From Desulfovibrio sp. Huiquan2017 (GTDB taxonomy: Bacteria; Desulfobacterota; Desulfovibrionia; Desulfovibrionales; Desulfovibrionaceae): a stretch of 64,000 bases of DNA. The notes beneath the pieces are model-generated. The model saw only the letters and a list, made by a program, of their open reading frames with translations, had not been told where the DNA came from and did not search any database. The stretch spans positions 186,001 to 250,000 of the forward strand of contig NZ_JAFMPN010000004.1 in assembly GCF_017351175.1 (NCBI RefSeq). Reading direction: 5' to 3'. Shown here piece after piece: positions 17,781 through 30,360 of this stretch (within the stretch, counting starts at the first letter, position 1; each line of letters begins with the position of its first letter). The position numbers and the translations under genes are program-made.

Positions 17781-18249
17781 TCCTCTGGCCGTGCTCTGGT
17801 GGGGCGCCTACACCCTCCTCGGCGTGTGGGCCCAACGGACCGTGCCGGGCATCGACTTCTTTGCCCCGGCCCTGATCGTCTCCCTCCAGGAGGAAGGCGG
17901 CCAGCGCACCGCCGTGCTGGCCGTCGTCTGGATGCTCCTGGTGGAGGGCGCGGGCAACCTGCCCTTCGGCTACGCCCTGGGCTGCTACGGCCTGCTGACC
18001 GCGGCCTACTTCGCCGGACGCTGGCTCTTCGAGGCCCGCTCCTATCTGTTCATGGCCCTGCTCGGCCTGTGGCTGGGCCTGCTCCATCCGGCCCTGATCT
18101 ATGCAGTGTCCTTCTTGGCCGACCTGGACGTCTCCATGCGGCCCATCCTGATCCAGGGCGGCATCCAGGCCGTGGTCTTCCCCGTGCTCTGGTTCCTGGT
18201 GGACCATTTCTTCCCCGAGAGGTTGCGGCAGGATGTCAGACCTTTATAA
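17764..18249 (+). CDS. mreD: Rod shape-determining protein MreD
   Basis: 161 aa, GTG start at 17764 inside the end of mreC. Five or so hydrophobic segments and little else, as in MreD. Identity rests on size, topology and position between mreC and the PBP2 gene more than on motifs. Its end overlaps the PBP2 start by 17 bases, so mreC-mreD-mrdA are translationally coupled. Confidence 0.85.
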   Translation: MLPTNNPLAVLWWGAYTLLGVWAQRTVPGIDFFAPALIVSLQEEGGQRTAVLAVVWMLLVEGAGNLPFGYALGCYGLLTAAYFAGRWLFEARSYLFMALLGLWLGLLHPALIYAVSFLADLDVSMRPILIQGGIQAVVFPVLWFLVDHFFPERLRQDVRPL

Positions 18250-20107
18250 CGAATCCGAACAGCAGGCCCCGCGCTCGGGCCTGCTCCTGCTCCAAGTCCT
18301 CATCCTCGGGCTCTTCTGCCTGTTCGCCGTGCGCCTCTGGTACCTCCAGATCCACCGCGGCGAGGAGTACCAGGTCAAGGCCCTGGAAAACCAGTTGCGC
18401 CAGGAATCCATCCCCTCGCCGCGCGGGCTCATCCGCGACCGCAACGGCGACCTCCTGGCCGTGAACGAACCCGCCTACGCGCTGGGCATCATCCGCGAGG
18501 ACTGCCCGGACGTAGACCGCCTCGTGCACCAGATAGCGACCTGGACCGGCAAAGACTATTTCGAACTCAAGACCCTGTACAACAAGAACCGCAAACGGGT
18601 GAAACCGTTCGAGCCGCTGATCATCGTCCCGGACCTGACCTTCGCCCAATTGGCCGTGGTCGAGACCAACAAGCTGCGCTGGCCCGGCCTGGAAATCCAG
18701 TTCCGGCCGCGCAGGCTCTACCGCTACGGCACCCTGCTCGCCCATGTGCTCGGCTATGTGGCCGAGGCGGACGAAGAGGATCTGAACAAGCGGCCCGAGC
18801 TGGCGCTGGGCGACTACGTGGGCAAGCAGGGCATCGAGTTGATGCTCGAAGACCGCATGCGCGGCATCAAGGGGCGGACCCAGTACCAGGTGGACGTCAA
18901 CGGCCGCCGCCTCAAGGAGCGCATCCTCAAGCATCCCCAGGCCGGACGCGAGATATCCCTGTCCATCGATCTCGAACTGCAAAAGCTGTGCATGGACTGG
19001 CTGGCCGAGGAGGCGGGCGGCGTGGCCGTCATGGACGCCGACACCGGCCAGCTCTGGGCCCTGGCCACGGCCCCGTCCTACGACTCCAACGACTTTTCCT
19101 CGGGGTTGAGCTCCAAGCAGTGGGCCAAGCTGCGCGACGACCCCCTGCATCCCATGCAGAACCGGGTCATCCAGTCCGTGTATCCCCCGGGTTCCATCTT
19201 CAAACACGTGGTCGCCGGGGCCGGGTTGCACTACGACATGATCGACCCCAAGGAAACCGTGTTCTGCTCCGGGTCCATGAAGCTCGGCCGCCGGATCTTC
19301 CGCTGCTGGCGCAAGGGCGGCCACGGCAAGGTCGACCTCCGGCGCGCCCTGATCGAGTCCTGCGACGTCTATTTCTACAAACAGGGCAAGAAGCTGACCG
19401 TGGACCGCATGAGCGCATTCGCCAAAGCCGTGGGCTTCGGCGAGAAAACCGGCATCCGGCTGCCCCACGAGAAGGCCGGCAACATCCCCACCCGCGAATG
19501 GAAGCTCAAACGGTTCGGCGAATCCTGGCAGGGCGGCGACAACCTGAACATGGCCATCGGCCAGGGCTTCACCCTGGTCACGCCGCTCCAGGTGGTCCGC
19601 TTCTTCGCCGGGCTGGCCAACGGCGGCAAGCTGCTCAAGCCGCTGCTGCTCAAGGACGAGAAGACCGACATCCAGGCGCGCATCCCGCTCAAGCCCGACC
19701 AGCTCGAACTGCTCCGCCAGGGACTCATCGACACCGTGGAGGACGCGCACGGCACCTGCCGCCGCATCCGCACCAAGGGCGTGACCGTGGGCGGCAAGTC
19801 CGGCACGGCCCAGGTGGTCCGGCTGACCGACGAGCTCAAAGCGCTCAAGGATGACGATATCCCCTATAGATTCCGCGACCACGCCTGGATGGCGGCCATC
19901 GCCGAAAAGGACGGCCGCCGGTTCGCCATCGCCTGCCTGGTGGAACACGGGCTGCACGGCGGGTCCGGGGCCGGCCCCATCATCAAGGCGGTCATCGACT
20001 ACCTCTTCGAAGGCAAGATCACGCCCAATCCCGAGGAGCGGAAGGCCAAGGCCCGGGCCGTGCGCGCCCTGTCCCTCAAGCACAAGGAGAAGCGCCATGC
20101 CCATTGA
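18233..20107 (+). CDS. mrdA: Penicillin-binding protein 2, elongasome transpeptidase
   Basis: 624 aa. Short cytoplasmic tail and one membrane anchor (about 18-38), a dimerisation domain with RGLIRDRNGDLLAVNEPAY, then the transpeptidase domain: SxxK within YPPGSIFKHVV (Ser is the nucleophile), SxD in ESCDVYFYKQGK, and KSGT in VGGKSGTAQV. It cross-links new peptidoglycan during side-wall growth together with RodA, whose gene follows with an 11-base overlap. Confidence 0.96.
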   Translation: MSDLYNESEQQAPRSGLLLLQVLILGLFCLFAVRLWYLQIHRGEEYQVKALENQLRQESIPSPRGLIRDRNGDLLAVNEPAYALGIIREDCPDVDRLVHQIATWTGKDYFELKTLYNKNRKRVKPFEPLIIVPDLTFAQLAVVETNKLRWPGLEIQFRPRRLYRYGTLLAHVLGYVAEADEEDLNKRPELALGDYVGKQGIELMLEDRMRGIKGRTQYQVDVNGRRLKERILKHPQAGREISLSIDLELQKLCMDWLAEEAGGVAVMDADTGQLWALATAPSYDSNDFSSGLSSKQWAKLRDDPLHPMQNRVIQSVYPPGSIFKHVVAGAGLHYDMIDPKETVFCSGSMKLGRRIFRCWRKGGHGKVDLRRALIESCDVYFYKQGKKLTVDRMSAFAKAVGFGEKTGIRLPHEKAGNIPTREWKLKRFGESWQGGDNLNMAIGQGFTLVTPLQVVRFFAGLANGGKLLKPLLLKDEKTDIQARIPLKPDQLELLRQGLIDTVEDAHGTCRRIRTKGVTVGGKSGTAQVVRLTDELKALKDDDIPYRFRDHAWMAAIAEKDGRRFAIACLVEHGLHGGSGAGPIIKAVIDYLFEGKITPNPEERKAKARAVRALSLKHKEKRHAH

Positions 20108-21209
20108 CCGCCGACTGCTCTTGTACATTAACTGGCCGCTTTTCGGTCTGGCCGTGATCCTCTTCCTCATCGGCGTACTCAACCTCTACTCGGCCAGCGG
20201 CACCCGGCTCGAAGCAGGCATGAACATGGCCCCCTACTACCACCGCCAACTGCTCTGGGGGCTCATGGGCCTGATCGGCATGGTCGTCTTCATGTTCTTC
20301 GACTACCGGCACCTGAAGACCATGGCCTGGCCCCTGTTCTGGATCACGGTGATCCTGCTGGTGGCCGTGTTCTTCGCGGGCAAGACCATCTACGGTGCGC
20401 GGCGTTGGCTCGACCTCGGATTCATGAACTTCCAGCCTTCGGAACTGGCCAAGATCGCCATTCTGATCGTGGGCGCGCGGATATTGTCCCGGGAGCGCGA
20501 ACCGCTGAACTTCATCCGCCTGGCCTACGTTCTCGGCGTGGGCCTGGTCCTGGCCGGGCTGATCATCAAGCAGCCGGACCTGGGCTCGGGGCTGTCCATC
20601 CTGATGATCCTGGGCGGCATGATCCTCTTCCGAGGCGTGACCGCGCGGGTCTTCAAGACCTGCCTGGTGGCCATCCCCTGTCTGCTGCCCCTCTCCTGGT
20701 TCTTTCTCCATGACTACCAGAAACAGCGGATCATGACCTTCCTGGACCCGACCACCGACCCCCTGGGCGCGGGCTACCACATCATCCAGTCCGAGATCGC
20801 CATCGGCTCCGGCGGGTTCTGGGGCAAGGGATTCCTGGAAGGCACCCAGTCGCAGTTGCGCTTCCTGCCCGAACGCCACACGGACTTCGCCGTGGCCGTC
20901 TTCGGCGAGGAATGGGGCTTTGTGGGAACCATGATCCTGCTGACCCTGTTTTGCGTGTTCCTGTACCAGTTGGTGGTCATCGCCCGGGACGCGCGCGGGC
21001 TCTTCGGATCCTACCTTTCCGCAGGCGTGTTCTTCTATTTCTTCTGGCAAATCCTCATCAATACGGGTATGGTCCTCGGGCTGATGCCAGTGGTCGGCAT
21101 CCCCCTTCCGTTCATCAGTTACGGGGGCAGCGCGACCTTGGTGAATTTTTGCCTCGTCGGGCTTGTACTCAATGTGTCGATGCGCCGATTCCTGTTCAAG
21201 CAGGCTTGA
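20097..21209 (+). CDS. rodA: Peptidoglycan polymerase RodA
   Basis: 370 aa, start at ATG 20097 with AAGGAGAAG before it. SEDS family: about ten membrane segments, with the family stretches YGARRWLDLGFMNFQPSELAK, KQPDLGSGLSILMI (the conserved Asp lies in this loop region) and the C-terminal GMVLGLMPVVGIPLPFISYGGSA. It polymerises lipid II in partnership with PBP2. Last gene of the rod operon proper; the bactofilin gene follows after 55 bases. Confidence 0.96.
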   Translation: MPIDRRLLLYINWPLFGLAVILFLIGVLNLYSASGTRLEAGMNMAPYYHRQLLWGLMGLIGMVVFMFFDYRHLKTMAWPLFWITVILLVAVFFAGKTIYGARRWLDLGFMNFQPSELAKIAILIVGARILSREREPLNFIRLAYVLGVGLVLAGLIIKQPDLGSGLSILMILGGMILFRGVTARVFKTCLVAIPCLLPLSWFFLHDYQKQRIMTFLDPTTDPLGAGYHIIQSEIAIGSGGFWGKGFLEGTQSQLRFLPERHTDFAVAVFGEEWGFVGTMILLTLFCVFLYQLVVIARDARGLFGSYLSAGVFFYFFWQILINTGMVLGLMPVVGIPLPFISYGGSATLVNFCLVGLVLNVSMRRFLFKQA

Positions 21210-21264
21210 TCGACACGGATCACGCCCCTTTTTTCACAACCAGGTTTTCCAGGAGCATATTTGC

Positions 21265-21639
21265 ATGGCCAGAGATGAGATCAACGCGTTTTTGGGGGCG
21301 GGGACCAATTATCACGGAAAGTTGCACTTCCAGGGTGCGGTGCGCATAGACGGCAACTTCCAGGGCGAAGTGGTCTCCGAGGGAACGCTGGTCATCGGTC
21401 AGGAGGCCGTGGTGGACGGCCAGATCAAGGTCGGCCAGCTGGTGCTTTCCGGCAGGCTCAAGGGCGAAGTCGAAGCGAAGAACAAGGTCGTCTTGCACAA
21501 GACGGCGAATTTACAGGGCAATATCAGGACTCCGGTCCTGGTGGTCGAGGAAGGCGCGGTGCTTGAGGGCCAACTCGTCATGGGCAGCCTGGACACCGCC
21601 GCGGGCGTAACGCCGCAAAAGGAAACCGATCAGTCCTGA
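21265..21639 (+). CDS. Bactofilin family cytoskeletal protein
   Basis: 124 aa from the ATG at 21265 (AGGAG ten bases before). A single bactofilin domain with the repeating beta-helix pattern: GAGTNYHGKLHFQGAVRIDG, then turns with LVIGQEAVVDGQIKVG, LVLSGRLKGEV and VVLHKTANLQGNIRTPVLVVEEGAVLEGQL. Bactofilins self-assemble into membrane-associated filaments that help set cell shape or place wall enzymes. Its place after rodA fits a link to wall growth; it may be co-transcribed with the rod operon. Confidence 0.93.
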   Translation: MARDEINAFLGAGTNYHGKLHFQGAVRIDGNFQGEVVSEGTLVIGQEAVVDGQIKVGQLVLSGRLKGEVEAKNKVVLHKTANLQGNIRTPVLVVEEGAVLEGQLVMGSLDTAAGVTPQKETDQS

Positions 21640-21687
21640 TTGGTTTCGGAAAGGGCGAATTCGCGTGGGTTCAACGGCAAAAAGCCT

Positions 21688-21716
21688 TTGACACAACGCG
21701 CGAAATTGGGTAATTC
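21688..21716 (+). promoter_or_regulatory. Candidate sigma-70 promoter of the atp operon
   Basis: TTGACA (21688-21693), a 17-base spacer and TAATTC (21711-21716). The -35 box is perfect and the -10 box weak. It lies 46 bases before the first atp gene, in the gap after the bactofilin gene. Confidence 0.5.
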
Positions 21717-21762
21717 CCAGTGACTTTGCGCCAAAATTCACAACCTCATCGGGGGCATAGGT

Positions 21763-22185
21763 ATGGTTTTACCTGACAAAACAATCTTTATCCAGGGTCT
21801 GAACTTTATTGTCATGATCTTCTTGTTGAATGTCGTGCTGATCCGCCCGATCCGCGAAATCATCAAGAAACGCAAGGGGTTGATGGCGGATCAAATGGAC
21901 AAGATCGAAGGTTTCAACGCCAGCGCGGCGGAGAAGGTGGCCGACTACGAGGCCCAGCTCATCCAGGCGCGCAAGGAAGCCGGAGAGATCCGCAACACCG
22001 CCAAGGATGAAGGCGTGGCCCAGGAACAGGCCATGCTGGCCGAAGCGGGCAAGGAGGCCTCGGGGCTGATCAAGGCCGCCCGCGCCGAGATCGAGTCCGA
22101 GGTCAAGGTCGCCATGGAGCAGCTGTCCAAGGACGTGTACGACTACGCTGAGCAGGCAACAGGCAAGATCCTGGGCCAGGCTTAG
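21763..22185 (+). CDS. atpF': ATP synthase F0 subunit b'
   Basis: 140 aa. One N-terminal membrane helix (about 12-28), then a long charged helix (VADYEAQLIQARKEAGEIRN and onward), the layout of a b-type peripheral stalk subunit without a signal peptide. Followed after 19 bases by a second b subunit, so the stalk is probably a b/b' heterodimer, as in other Desulfovibrio-type operons. First gene of the F1-side operon. Confidence 0.9.
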   Translation: MVLPDKTIFIQGLNFIVMIFLLNVVLIRPIREIIKKRKGLMADQMDKIEGFNASAAEKVADYEAQLIQARKEAGEIRNTAKDEGVAQEQAMLAEAGKEASGLIKAARAEIESEVKVAMEQLSKDVYDYAEQATGKILGQA

Positions 22186-22204
22186 ACGAGAGGAGGGGTT
22201 CATC

Positions 22205-22782
22205 TTGAAACGGACGTATGTGTTTTTTGCGGTCCTGCTGACCGCCCTGGCTGTCTCCTCGATCGCCTTCGCCAATGAAGGGGGAGGCCATCACGCGCTT
22301 TTCACGGCCGCGAACATAAAGGATTACGGCCTGCGCATCCTCAACTTCGTGATCTTCGCATGGCTGCTCTACAAGTTTGCGGGCGCCAAGGTGAAGGACT
22401 TCTTCGTCGGACGTCGCGACGGCATCAAGCAGGATCTGGACGACCTGCAATCCCGTCAGATCGAAGCCGAAAAGAAGCTCAAGGAAGTCGAGGCCAGCAT
22501 CGCCAACATGGCGCAGGAAAAGCAACAGATCCTTGACGACGCCAAAGCGCAGGGTGAGGCCATCAAGACCGCCATCATCGAGAAGGCGAAAAACGATGCC
22601 GTCGCGCTGACCGAACAGGCAAAGCGCACCGCTTCCAACGAGGCGCAGGCCGCCGTCGAGACCATCCGCGCCGAAATGGCCGAAATGGTCATCGCCGCCG
22701 CCGAGAAGATCGTCGCCGAGAAGCTGAGCGCCCAGGATCACGACAAGCTCGTGGATGACTATTTAACAAAGGTGGTGCTCAA

Positions 22783-22786
<4 letters not shown>
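22205..22786 (+). CDS. atpF: ATP synthase F0 subunit b
   Basis: 193 aa, TTG start at 22205 with GGAGGGG before it. An extra N-terminal hydrophobic stretch (about 4-23, ending AFANE) looks like a signal peptide and precedes the usual membrane helix (about 42-60, ILNFVIFAWLLYKFAGAKV). A long alpha-helical stalk rich in Lys, Glu and Ala follows. This two-hydrophobic-segment form is usual for deltaproteobacterial b subunits. Its stop overlaps the next start (TTGA). Confidence 0.92.
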
Positions 22787-24847
<2,061 letters not shown>

Positions 24848-24862
24848 CCAAGGGGTAGTTGA

Positions 24863-25744
24863 ATGGCTTCGTTAAGAGACGTCCAGAATCAGATTACTGG
24901 CGTCAAGAAAACCAAGCAGATCACCAAGGCCATGGGCATGGTGGCATCGGCAAAACTGCGCAACGCGCAGGAGCGTATCGAACGCTTCCGTCCGTATGCG
25001 AACAAGTTTTACGAGATGCTTGGCGACTTGGCGGCCGGAGCTGACGAATCGGTGCATCCGCTGCTGGAAGTCCGTGAAGAAGTGAAGACCGTGGGAATCA
25101 TGGTGGTCACCTCGGACCGCGGGCTGTGCGGCGCGTTCAATATCAACATCATCAACACGGCCAGGAAACTGGCTCTGGCCAAAGCGGCTGAAGGCAAGAC
25201 GGTCAAACTCTGGTGCATCGGCAAGAAGGCGCGCGACACCTTCAAGAAGCTCGATTTCGAAATCGTGCGGGCCGAGGCCGACGCCATGACCCACTTCGAC
25301 TTCACCCTGGCGGCCAGCGTCGGGAACGAATTGATCTCCGGCTATGTCGCGGGCGACCTCGATGAAGTCCACGTGTGCTTCGGCGAGTTCCAGAGCATGG
25401 CCAAACAGCCGCCCGTCGACCTGACGGTGCTGCCCATGGCGGCGCACGAGGAAGCCGGGGAGCAAGGCGAGACCGGAACCTCCGGCGACTACTTGTACGA
25501 ACCGTCCGTGGAAGGGTTGCTGGCCGAGCTCCTGCCTCGGTTCATCAAGGTCCAGGTGTACCGCGGTCTGCTGGATACTTCCGCATCCGAGCACGCGGCC
25601 CGCATGGCGGCCATGGATAACGCCACCAAGGCATGTGACGAGTTGACGGACACCCTGACCTTGCTCTTCAACAAGACAAGGCAGGCCGCCATCACTGGCG
25701 ATCTTATGGACATTGTCGGCGGCGTGGAAGCGCTGAAAGGATAA
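24863..25744 (+). CDS. atpG: ATP synthase F1 subunit gamma
   Basis: 293 aa. The N-terminal helix (ASLRDVQNQITGVKKTKQITKAMGMVASAKLR) and the C-terminal helix (SEHAARMAAMDNATKACDEL) form the rotor coiled coil; the middle has TSDRGLCGAFNINI. It is the central shaft between the F1 head and the c-ring. Confidence 0.97.
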   Translation: MASLRDVQNQITGVKKTKQITKAMGMVASAKLRNAQERIERFRPYANKFYEMLGDLAAGADESVHPLLEVREEVKTVGIMVVTSDRGLCGAFNINIINTARKLALAKAAEGKTVKLWCIGKKARDTFKKLDFEIVRAEADAMTHFDFTLAASVGNELISGYVAGDLDEVHVCFGEFQSMAKQPPVDLTVLPMAAHEEAGEQGETGTSGDYLYEPSVEGLLAELLPRFIKVQVYRGLLDTSASEHAARMAAMDNATKACDELTDTLTLLFNKTRQAAITGDLMDIVGGVEALKG

Positions 25745-25757
25745 AAGGGGGCTATGA

Positions 25758-27158
<1,401 letters not shown>

Positions 27159-27170
27159 GCGAGGTAACTC

Positions 27171-27590
27171 ATGGCCATTATGAAGCTTGAAATTGTCACT
27201 CCCGACCGGAAGGTTCTTTCCGAGGATGTGGAATACGTGGGCGCGCCCGGCATCATGGGCGAATTCGGCGTACTGCCGAACCACGTGCCCTTCCTGTCCG
27301 CTCTCGGGATCGGCAATCTTCACTACAAACAAGACGGCAAGGCATTCTACGTCTTCGTCTCCGGCGGCTTCGCCGAAGTCAGCAACAACCAGGTCACCAT
27401 CCTGGCCGAGGTTGCCGAGAAAGCCACCGAGATTGACGTGGAACGCGCCATGAAGGCCAAGGAACGCGCCGAACAGCGCAACCAGGCCGCCAAGGAGAAG
27501 GTCGAGGCCGCCCGCAACCAGGTCGCACTGAAACGCGCCATTTCGCGCATCAGCTGCAAGTCCAATGGCCAGAACGCCGGTACCTGCTAA
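27171..27590 (+). CDS. atpC: ATP synthase F1 subunit epsilon
   Basis: 139 aa. N-terminal beta-sandwich ([33 protein letters not shown]) and a helical C-terminal hairpin. The last residues ([13 protein letters not shown]) are unusual in holding two cysteines. It closes the operon; a strong terminator lies 26 bases on. Confidence 0.95.
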   Translation: MAIMKLEIVTPDRKVLSEDVEYVGAPGIMGEFGVLPNHVPFLSALGIGNLHYKQDGKAFYVFVSGGFAEVSNNQVTILAEVAEKATEIDVERAMKAKERAEQRNQAAKEKVEAARNQVALKRAISRISCKSNGQNAGTC

Positions 27591-27616
27591 CAACGACCAT
27601 CCCACCACCCGATAAC

Positions 27617-27650
27617 AAAGGGGCGGCTCCGCAAGGAACCGCCCCTTTTC
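27617..27650 (+). terminator. Rho-independent terminator of the atp operon
   Basis: AAAGGGGCGG-C-TCC pairs with GGA-A-CCGCCCCTTT around GCAA and is followed by T-rich sequence. It ends the plus-strand atp operon. Confidence 0.9.
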
Positions 27651-27769
27651 ATTGGCTACCGCGCCCCACGCTGTATGCGTTGCGTGATGCACCTTCGGCA
27701 AGGCCGAATGACTGCGGGAAAAACGTCCTCCGCAAGCCGTGCGCCGCGTACTCCCCGTAAAGCAACGTA

Positions 27770-27813
27770 AAAGTTTTGGAGATCCCCAGGCACCTTTTCC
27801 AAAAGGCTCTTGG
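27770..27813 (-). repeat. Dispersed palindrome copy 1
   Basis: On the minus strand it reads CCAAGAGCCTTTTGGAAAAG, then GTGCCTGGGGATCTCCAAAAC. The hairpin core plus the trailing CTGG..TCTCCAAAAC matches the layout of the copies near 29.3, 56.6, 56.9 and 61.3 kb. It sits between atpC and the heptosyltransferase gene. The rest of this 288-base gap holds only the atp terminator and no gene that I can see. Confidence 0.55.
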
Positions 27814-27878
27814 TCCGTCGAAGACGCCCGCCCGGCATGGCTCCTTGTCCGAGCAAACCGGCGTGCGCAGCCCCCGCC

Positions 27879-28919
27879 TTAGAGGCCGAGCTTCCGCTCC
27901 AGCTCCGCCCAGACGCGATCCGGGGTAAGATCCCTCATGCACTTGAAATGACCTTCGGGACATTTCTTCGGACCGTGCAAACCACAGGGGCGGCACGGGA
28001 GGCCATCCACTTCAAGGACCGTGGAGTTGTCGCCGCGCGGGAAGAAACCGAGGGCCTCGACCGTGGGGCCGAACAGGGCCACCAGGGGCACATCCTGAGC
28101 CCAAGCGAGGTGCATGGGGCCGGAGTCGTTGGTCAGACAGGCATCAAGCCTGCCGAAATAGGCGGCCAATTCCGGAAGGGAGAGTTGTCCGGCCAGATTG
28201 GTCACGCGGCTGAGGTCGGTCCGCGCACCATCGATGACGCGGGCAGCCACCGGCTCCTCGCCCGGCCCGGCAAAGACAAGTACATGCGCGCCGGCGTCCA
28301 CGGCGCGGGCGACGATTTGGCTGAAATATTCCTCGGGCCAGCACTTGGTCGGCCAGGTGGAGCCGGGATGGATGCCGAGCACCGGCCGGTCGAGGCAGAA
28401 CGCCTCCCAGAAATGCGCGGAGGCGCGACTGGCGCCCTCGGGCAGCACGAGTTCGGCGCGGGGTGCGGGGCCGATGATGCCCAACGGCCGGACTAATTCC
28501 ATGAGCCGCTCAATCTCGGCCAACTCGTCGAACCGCCGGTCCACGGTCTCGGTGTAGGCCAGCCGGTTGAACCACGGACGGTTGTAGCCGATGCGCCGCC
28601 CAATGCCCGTGGCCCCGGCCACCAGGGCCGAACGCAGGCTGGTATGCGCCGAAATCCACAGATCGAAGCCGTCTTTCCCAAGCTCCCAGCCCAAGCGGAC
28701 GGCGGCGTTCAGGGACTTTTGCGCACCGCGCTTGGCGAACGGCCGGACCCGCGCAATCTCGGGCTGGGCCATGAACACGGACTCCACCCCGGTGCGCACG
28801 AAGAAATGAATATCCGCGTCCGGGAAACGGTCCTTGAGCGCCCGAAGCAAGGGCAGGGTCAGGACCGCATCACCCAGGAAGGCGGTCTGCCAGACGCCTA
28901 TTTTTTTGTATTCGCGCAT
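27879..28919 (-). CDS. Glycosyltransferase family 9 (heptosyltransferase-like)
   Basis: 346 aa from the ATG at 28919 (MREYKKIGVWQTAFLGD); an upstream in-frame start would add 20 residues of no recognisable type. GT9 features: GVWQTAFLGDAVLTLPLLRAL at the start, the donor-site motif GIHPGSTWPTKCWPEEYF, and TNDSGPMHLAWAQDVPLVALFGPT in the C-terminal Rossmann domain. The best match in memory is LPS heptosyltransferase II (WaaF type), transferring ADP-heptose to the inner core on the cytoplasmic face of the inner membrane. No other LPS core gene is nearby, so the exact acceptor is open. Confidence 0.85.
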   Translation of the reverse strand: MREYKKIGVWQTAFLGDAVLTLPLLRALKDRFPDADIHFFVRTGVESVFMAQPEIARVRPFAKRGAQKSLNAAVRLGWELGKDGFDLWISAHTSLRSALVAGATGIGRRIGYNRPWFNRLAYTETVDRRFDELAEIERLMELVRPLGIIGPAPRAELVLPEGASRASAHFWEAFCLDRPVLGIHPGSTWPTKCWPEEYFSQIVARAVDAGAHVLVFAGPGEEPVAARVIDGARTDLSRVTNLAGQLSLPELAAYFGRLDACLTNDSGPMHLAWAQDVPLVALFGPTVEALGFFPRGDNSTVLEVDGLPCRPCGLHGPKKCPEGHFKCMRDLTPDRVWAELERKLGL

Positions 28920-29011
28920 GGGGTGTACGTGTATCCTGTCGGGCAGGTTCAGGCAACATCTTGATCTGTGAACGCCCAACGGCTACCCTAGGCGCACCAA
29001 AGGAGCCCACC

Positions 29012-29251
29012 ATGAAATACATCATGTTCGAAGACTTTTCCGGGACCGCCGTGCCCATCATCTTCCCCAGCCGCATCAACTTCGACGAGATGCGCGAACA
29101 GATGCCCTATACCACCGCCCTGTCCGCCGGGTACATCACCCTGACCGACGCAGGCGTGCGTTGCCACGGCCAGTCCAAATCCCTGCAACTTGAAGCCGGT
29201 CCCGACGACGCCGCCATCATCCAAACCAAATTCGAAGACGCCGAGAGCTGA
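29012..29251 (+). CDS. Small hypothetical protein
   Basis: 79 aa, start at ATG 29012 with AAAGGAG eight bases before it. Soluble and acidic, no signal peptide, no cysteine cluster. The strong ribosome site, normal codon use and a hairpin right after it support a real gene. It begins MKYIMFEDFSGTAVPIIFPS. I do not recognise a domain with confidence. Divergent from the glycosyltransferase gene. Confidence 0.75.
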   Translation: MKYIMFEDFSGTAVPIIFPSRINFDEMREQMPYTTALSAGYITLTDAGVRCHGQSKSLQLEAGPDDAAIIQTKFEDAES

Positions 29252-29260
29252 GACGCCTTC

Positions 29261-29334
29261 CACGCCGGGGGAAGGGAAGAGGGAAAGCCGTTTGCAAAGA
29301 GTTTCCCCTCTCCCCTTTCCCCGGACTTCTTCCC
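29261..29334 (+). repeat. Dispersed palindrome copy 2
   Basis: A GCCTTCCACGCCGGGG head, a long imperfect stem (GGGGGAAGGGAAGAGGGAAA against TTTCCCCTCTCCCCTTTCCCC) around CCGTTTGCAAAGAG, then GGACTTCTTCCCC. Head, hairpin and tail correspond to the copy near 61.3 kb. It may also terminate the 79-aa gene. Confidence 0.6.
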
Positions 29335-29438
29335 CCTCTTCCCCCCCAAGCCTTGTTAAATCGCTGCGCGAAAGCGGTTGCGATGTTGGGCCCTTCTTTT
29401 GGGAGGGAGGGGAAGCGGTGTGCGCAGGAGAGAAAAAA

Positions 29439-29472
29439 TCAGGGCCGACATTTTTATATGCCGACCCTGATC
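29439..29472 (-). terminator. Terminator of the minus-strand flavoprotein gene
   Basis: ATCAGGG pairs with CCCTGAT with an imperfect inner stem (two mismatches). On the minus strand it runs into TTTTTTCTC. It lies 27 bases after the stop of the gene at 29499. Confidence 0.7.
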
Positions 29473-29498
29473 CTTTAAACAGGAATGGGGACCGAGGA

Positions 29499-30149
29499 TC
29501 AGGCCTGGTAACCCCGGGCCAGACGTGCGCCGAGTTCCTTTGCCGCCTGAAGATCCCTGGGGAACTGTTCCGCGCGCTGCCGGGCTTTGTCGTTCTTGTC
29601 AAAGCCGGTCTCGAACTTGTCGTAGTCGCTGTACTGGGTGGTATTCGTGGACAGCAGCAGTTCGCAAGAGCCAAAATGCCGGGCCAGGTTGGCCCGGGTC
29701 CGTTCGAACATCGACGGGTAGCCCAGCTCGTCGAGCCGGCTTTCCGGCACGTTCATGGTGTAGATCAGCCCTGTGGCGATCTTGCCCGGGAAATGCGGCT
29801 TGGAGTAGTCCGCGTAGTTGAGATAGGGGAACTGCAACCGCTCAAGGAACGCCCGGGTACAGGCCAACTCGCAGCTGTAATACACCGGGGTACCGAGCAA
29901 CAGGGCGTCCGCCTCCCTGAACCGCTCCAGAACGGGTTGCAGGTCGTCCTTGAGCGCGCACACGCCAATCTCCCGGCGCCCGTGCCGTTTGCAGGCGAAG
30001 CAACTCGAACAGCCCTTGAAATCGAGGTGGTAAAGATGGATCAGCTCCACCTCGGCCCCGGCCCCGCGCGCACCCTCCAAAGCGTGCTCGATCATGGTTG
30101 CCGTATTCCCTTTCTTCCTCGGACTGCCGTTGAAGGCCATCAGTTTCAT
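29499..30149 (-). CDS. Flavodoxin-like NAD(P)H-dependent oxidoreductase
   Basis: 216 aa from the ATG at 30149 (AAGGAG upstream). The N-terminus MKLMAFNGSPRKKGNTATMI is the FMN phosphate-binding loop of iron-sulfur flavoprotein/NADPH-FMN reductase families. A cysteine group, CSSCFACKRHGRREIGVC, follows near residues 47-64, and GTPVYYSCELACTRAFLERL resembles the second flavin loop. The cysteine spacing is looser than in classic iron-sulfur flavoproteins, so a cluster is possible but not certain. It resembles the protein encoded at 45634. Stands alone. Confidence 0.82.
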   Translation of the reverse strand: MKLMAFNGSPRKKGNTATMIEHALEGARGAGAEVELIHLYHLDFKGCSSCFACKRHGRREIGVCALKDDLQPVLERFREADALLLGTPVYYSCELACTRAFLERLQFPYLNYADYSKPHFPGKIATGLIYTMNVPESRLDELGYPSMFERTRANLARHFGSCELLLSTNTTQYSDYDKFETGFDKNDKARQRAEQFPRDLQAAKELGARLARGYQA

Positions 30150-30360
30150 ACCAGCTCCTTGTGCGGGACGCGGCACGCCACGCGGCTCTTGGTGTTCTAG
30201 CGAAGATGAAAATCCCAAAAGGACAAGAAGCGCAACCCGCTTTCCCGCCCAATCTCAACACAAACCGGATCGCCCTGTCCTTGCACCATGCGGCGAAGTC
30301 TGCGGACGGGCGAAGTCCATCGACCGCGACAAGGCAGGGCAAGGGGTGGAGCCGCGGGGG

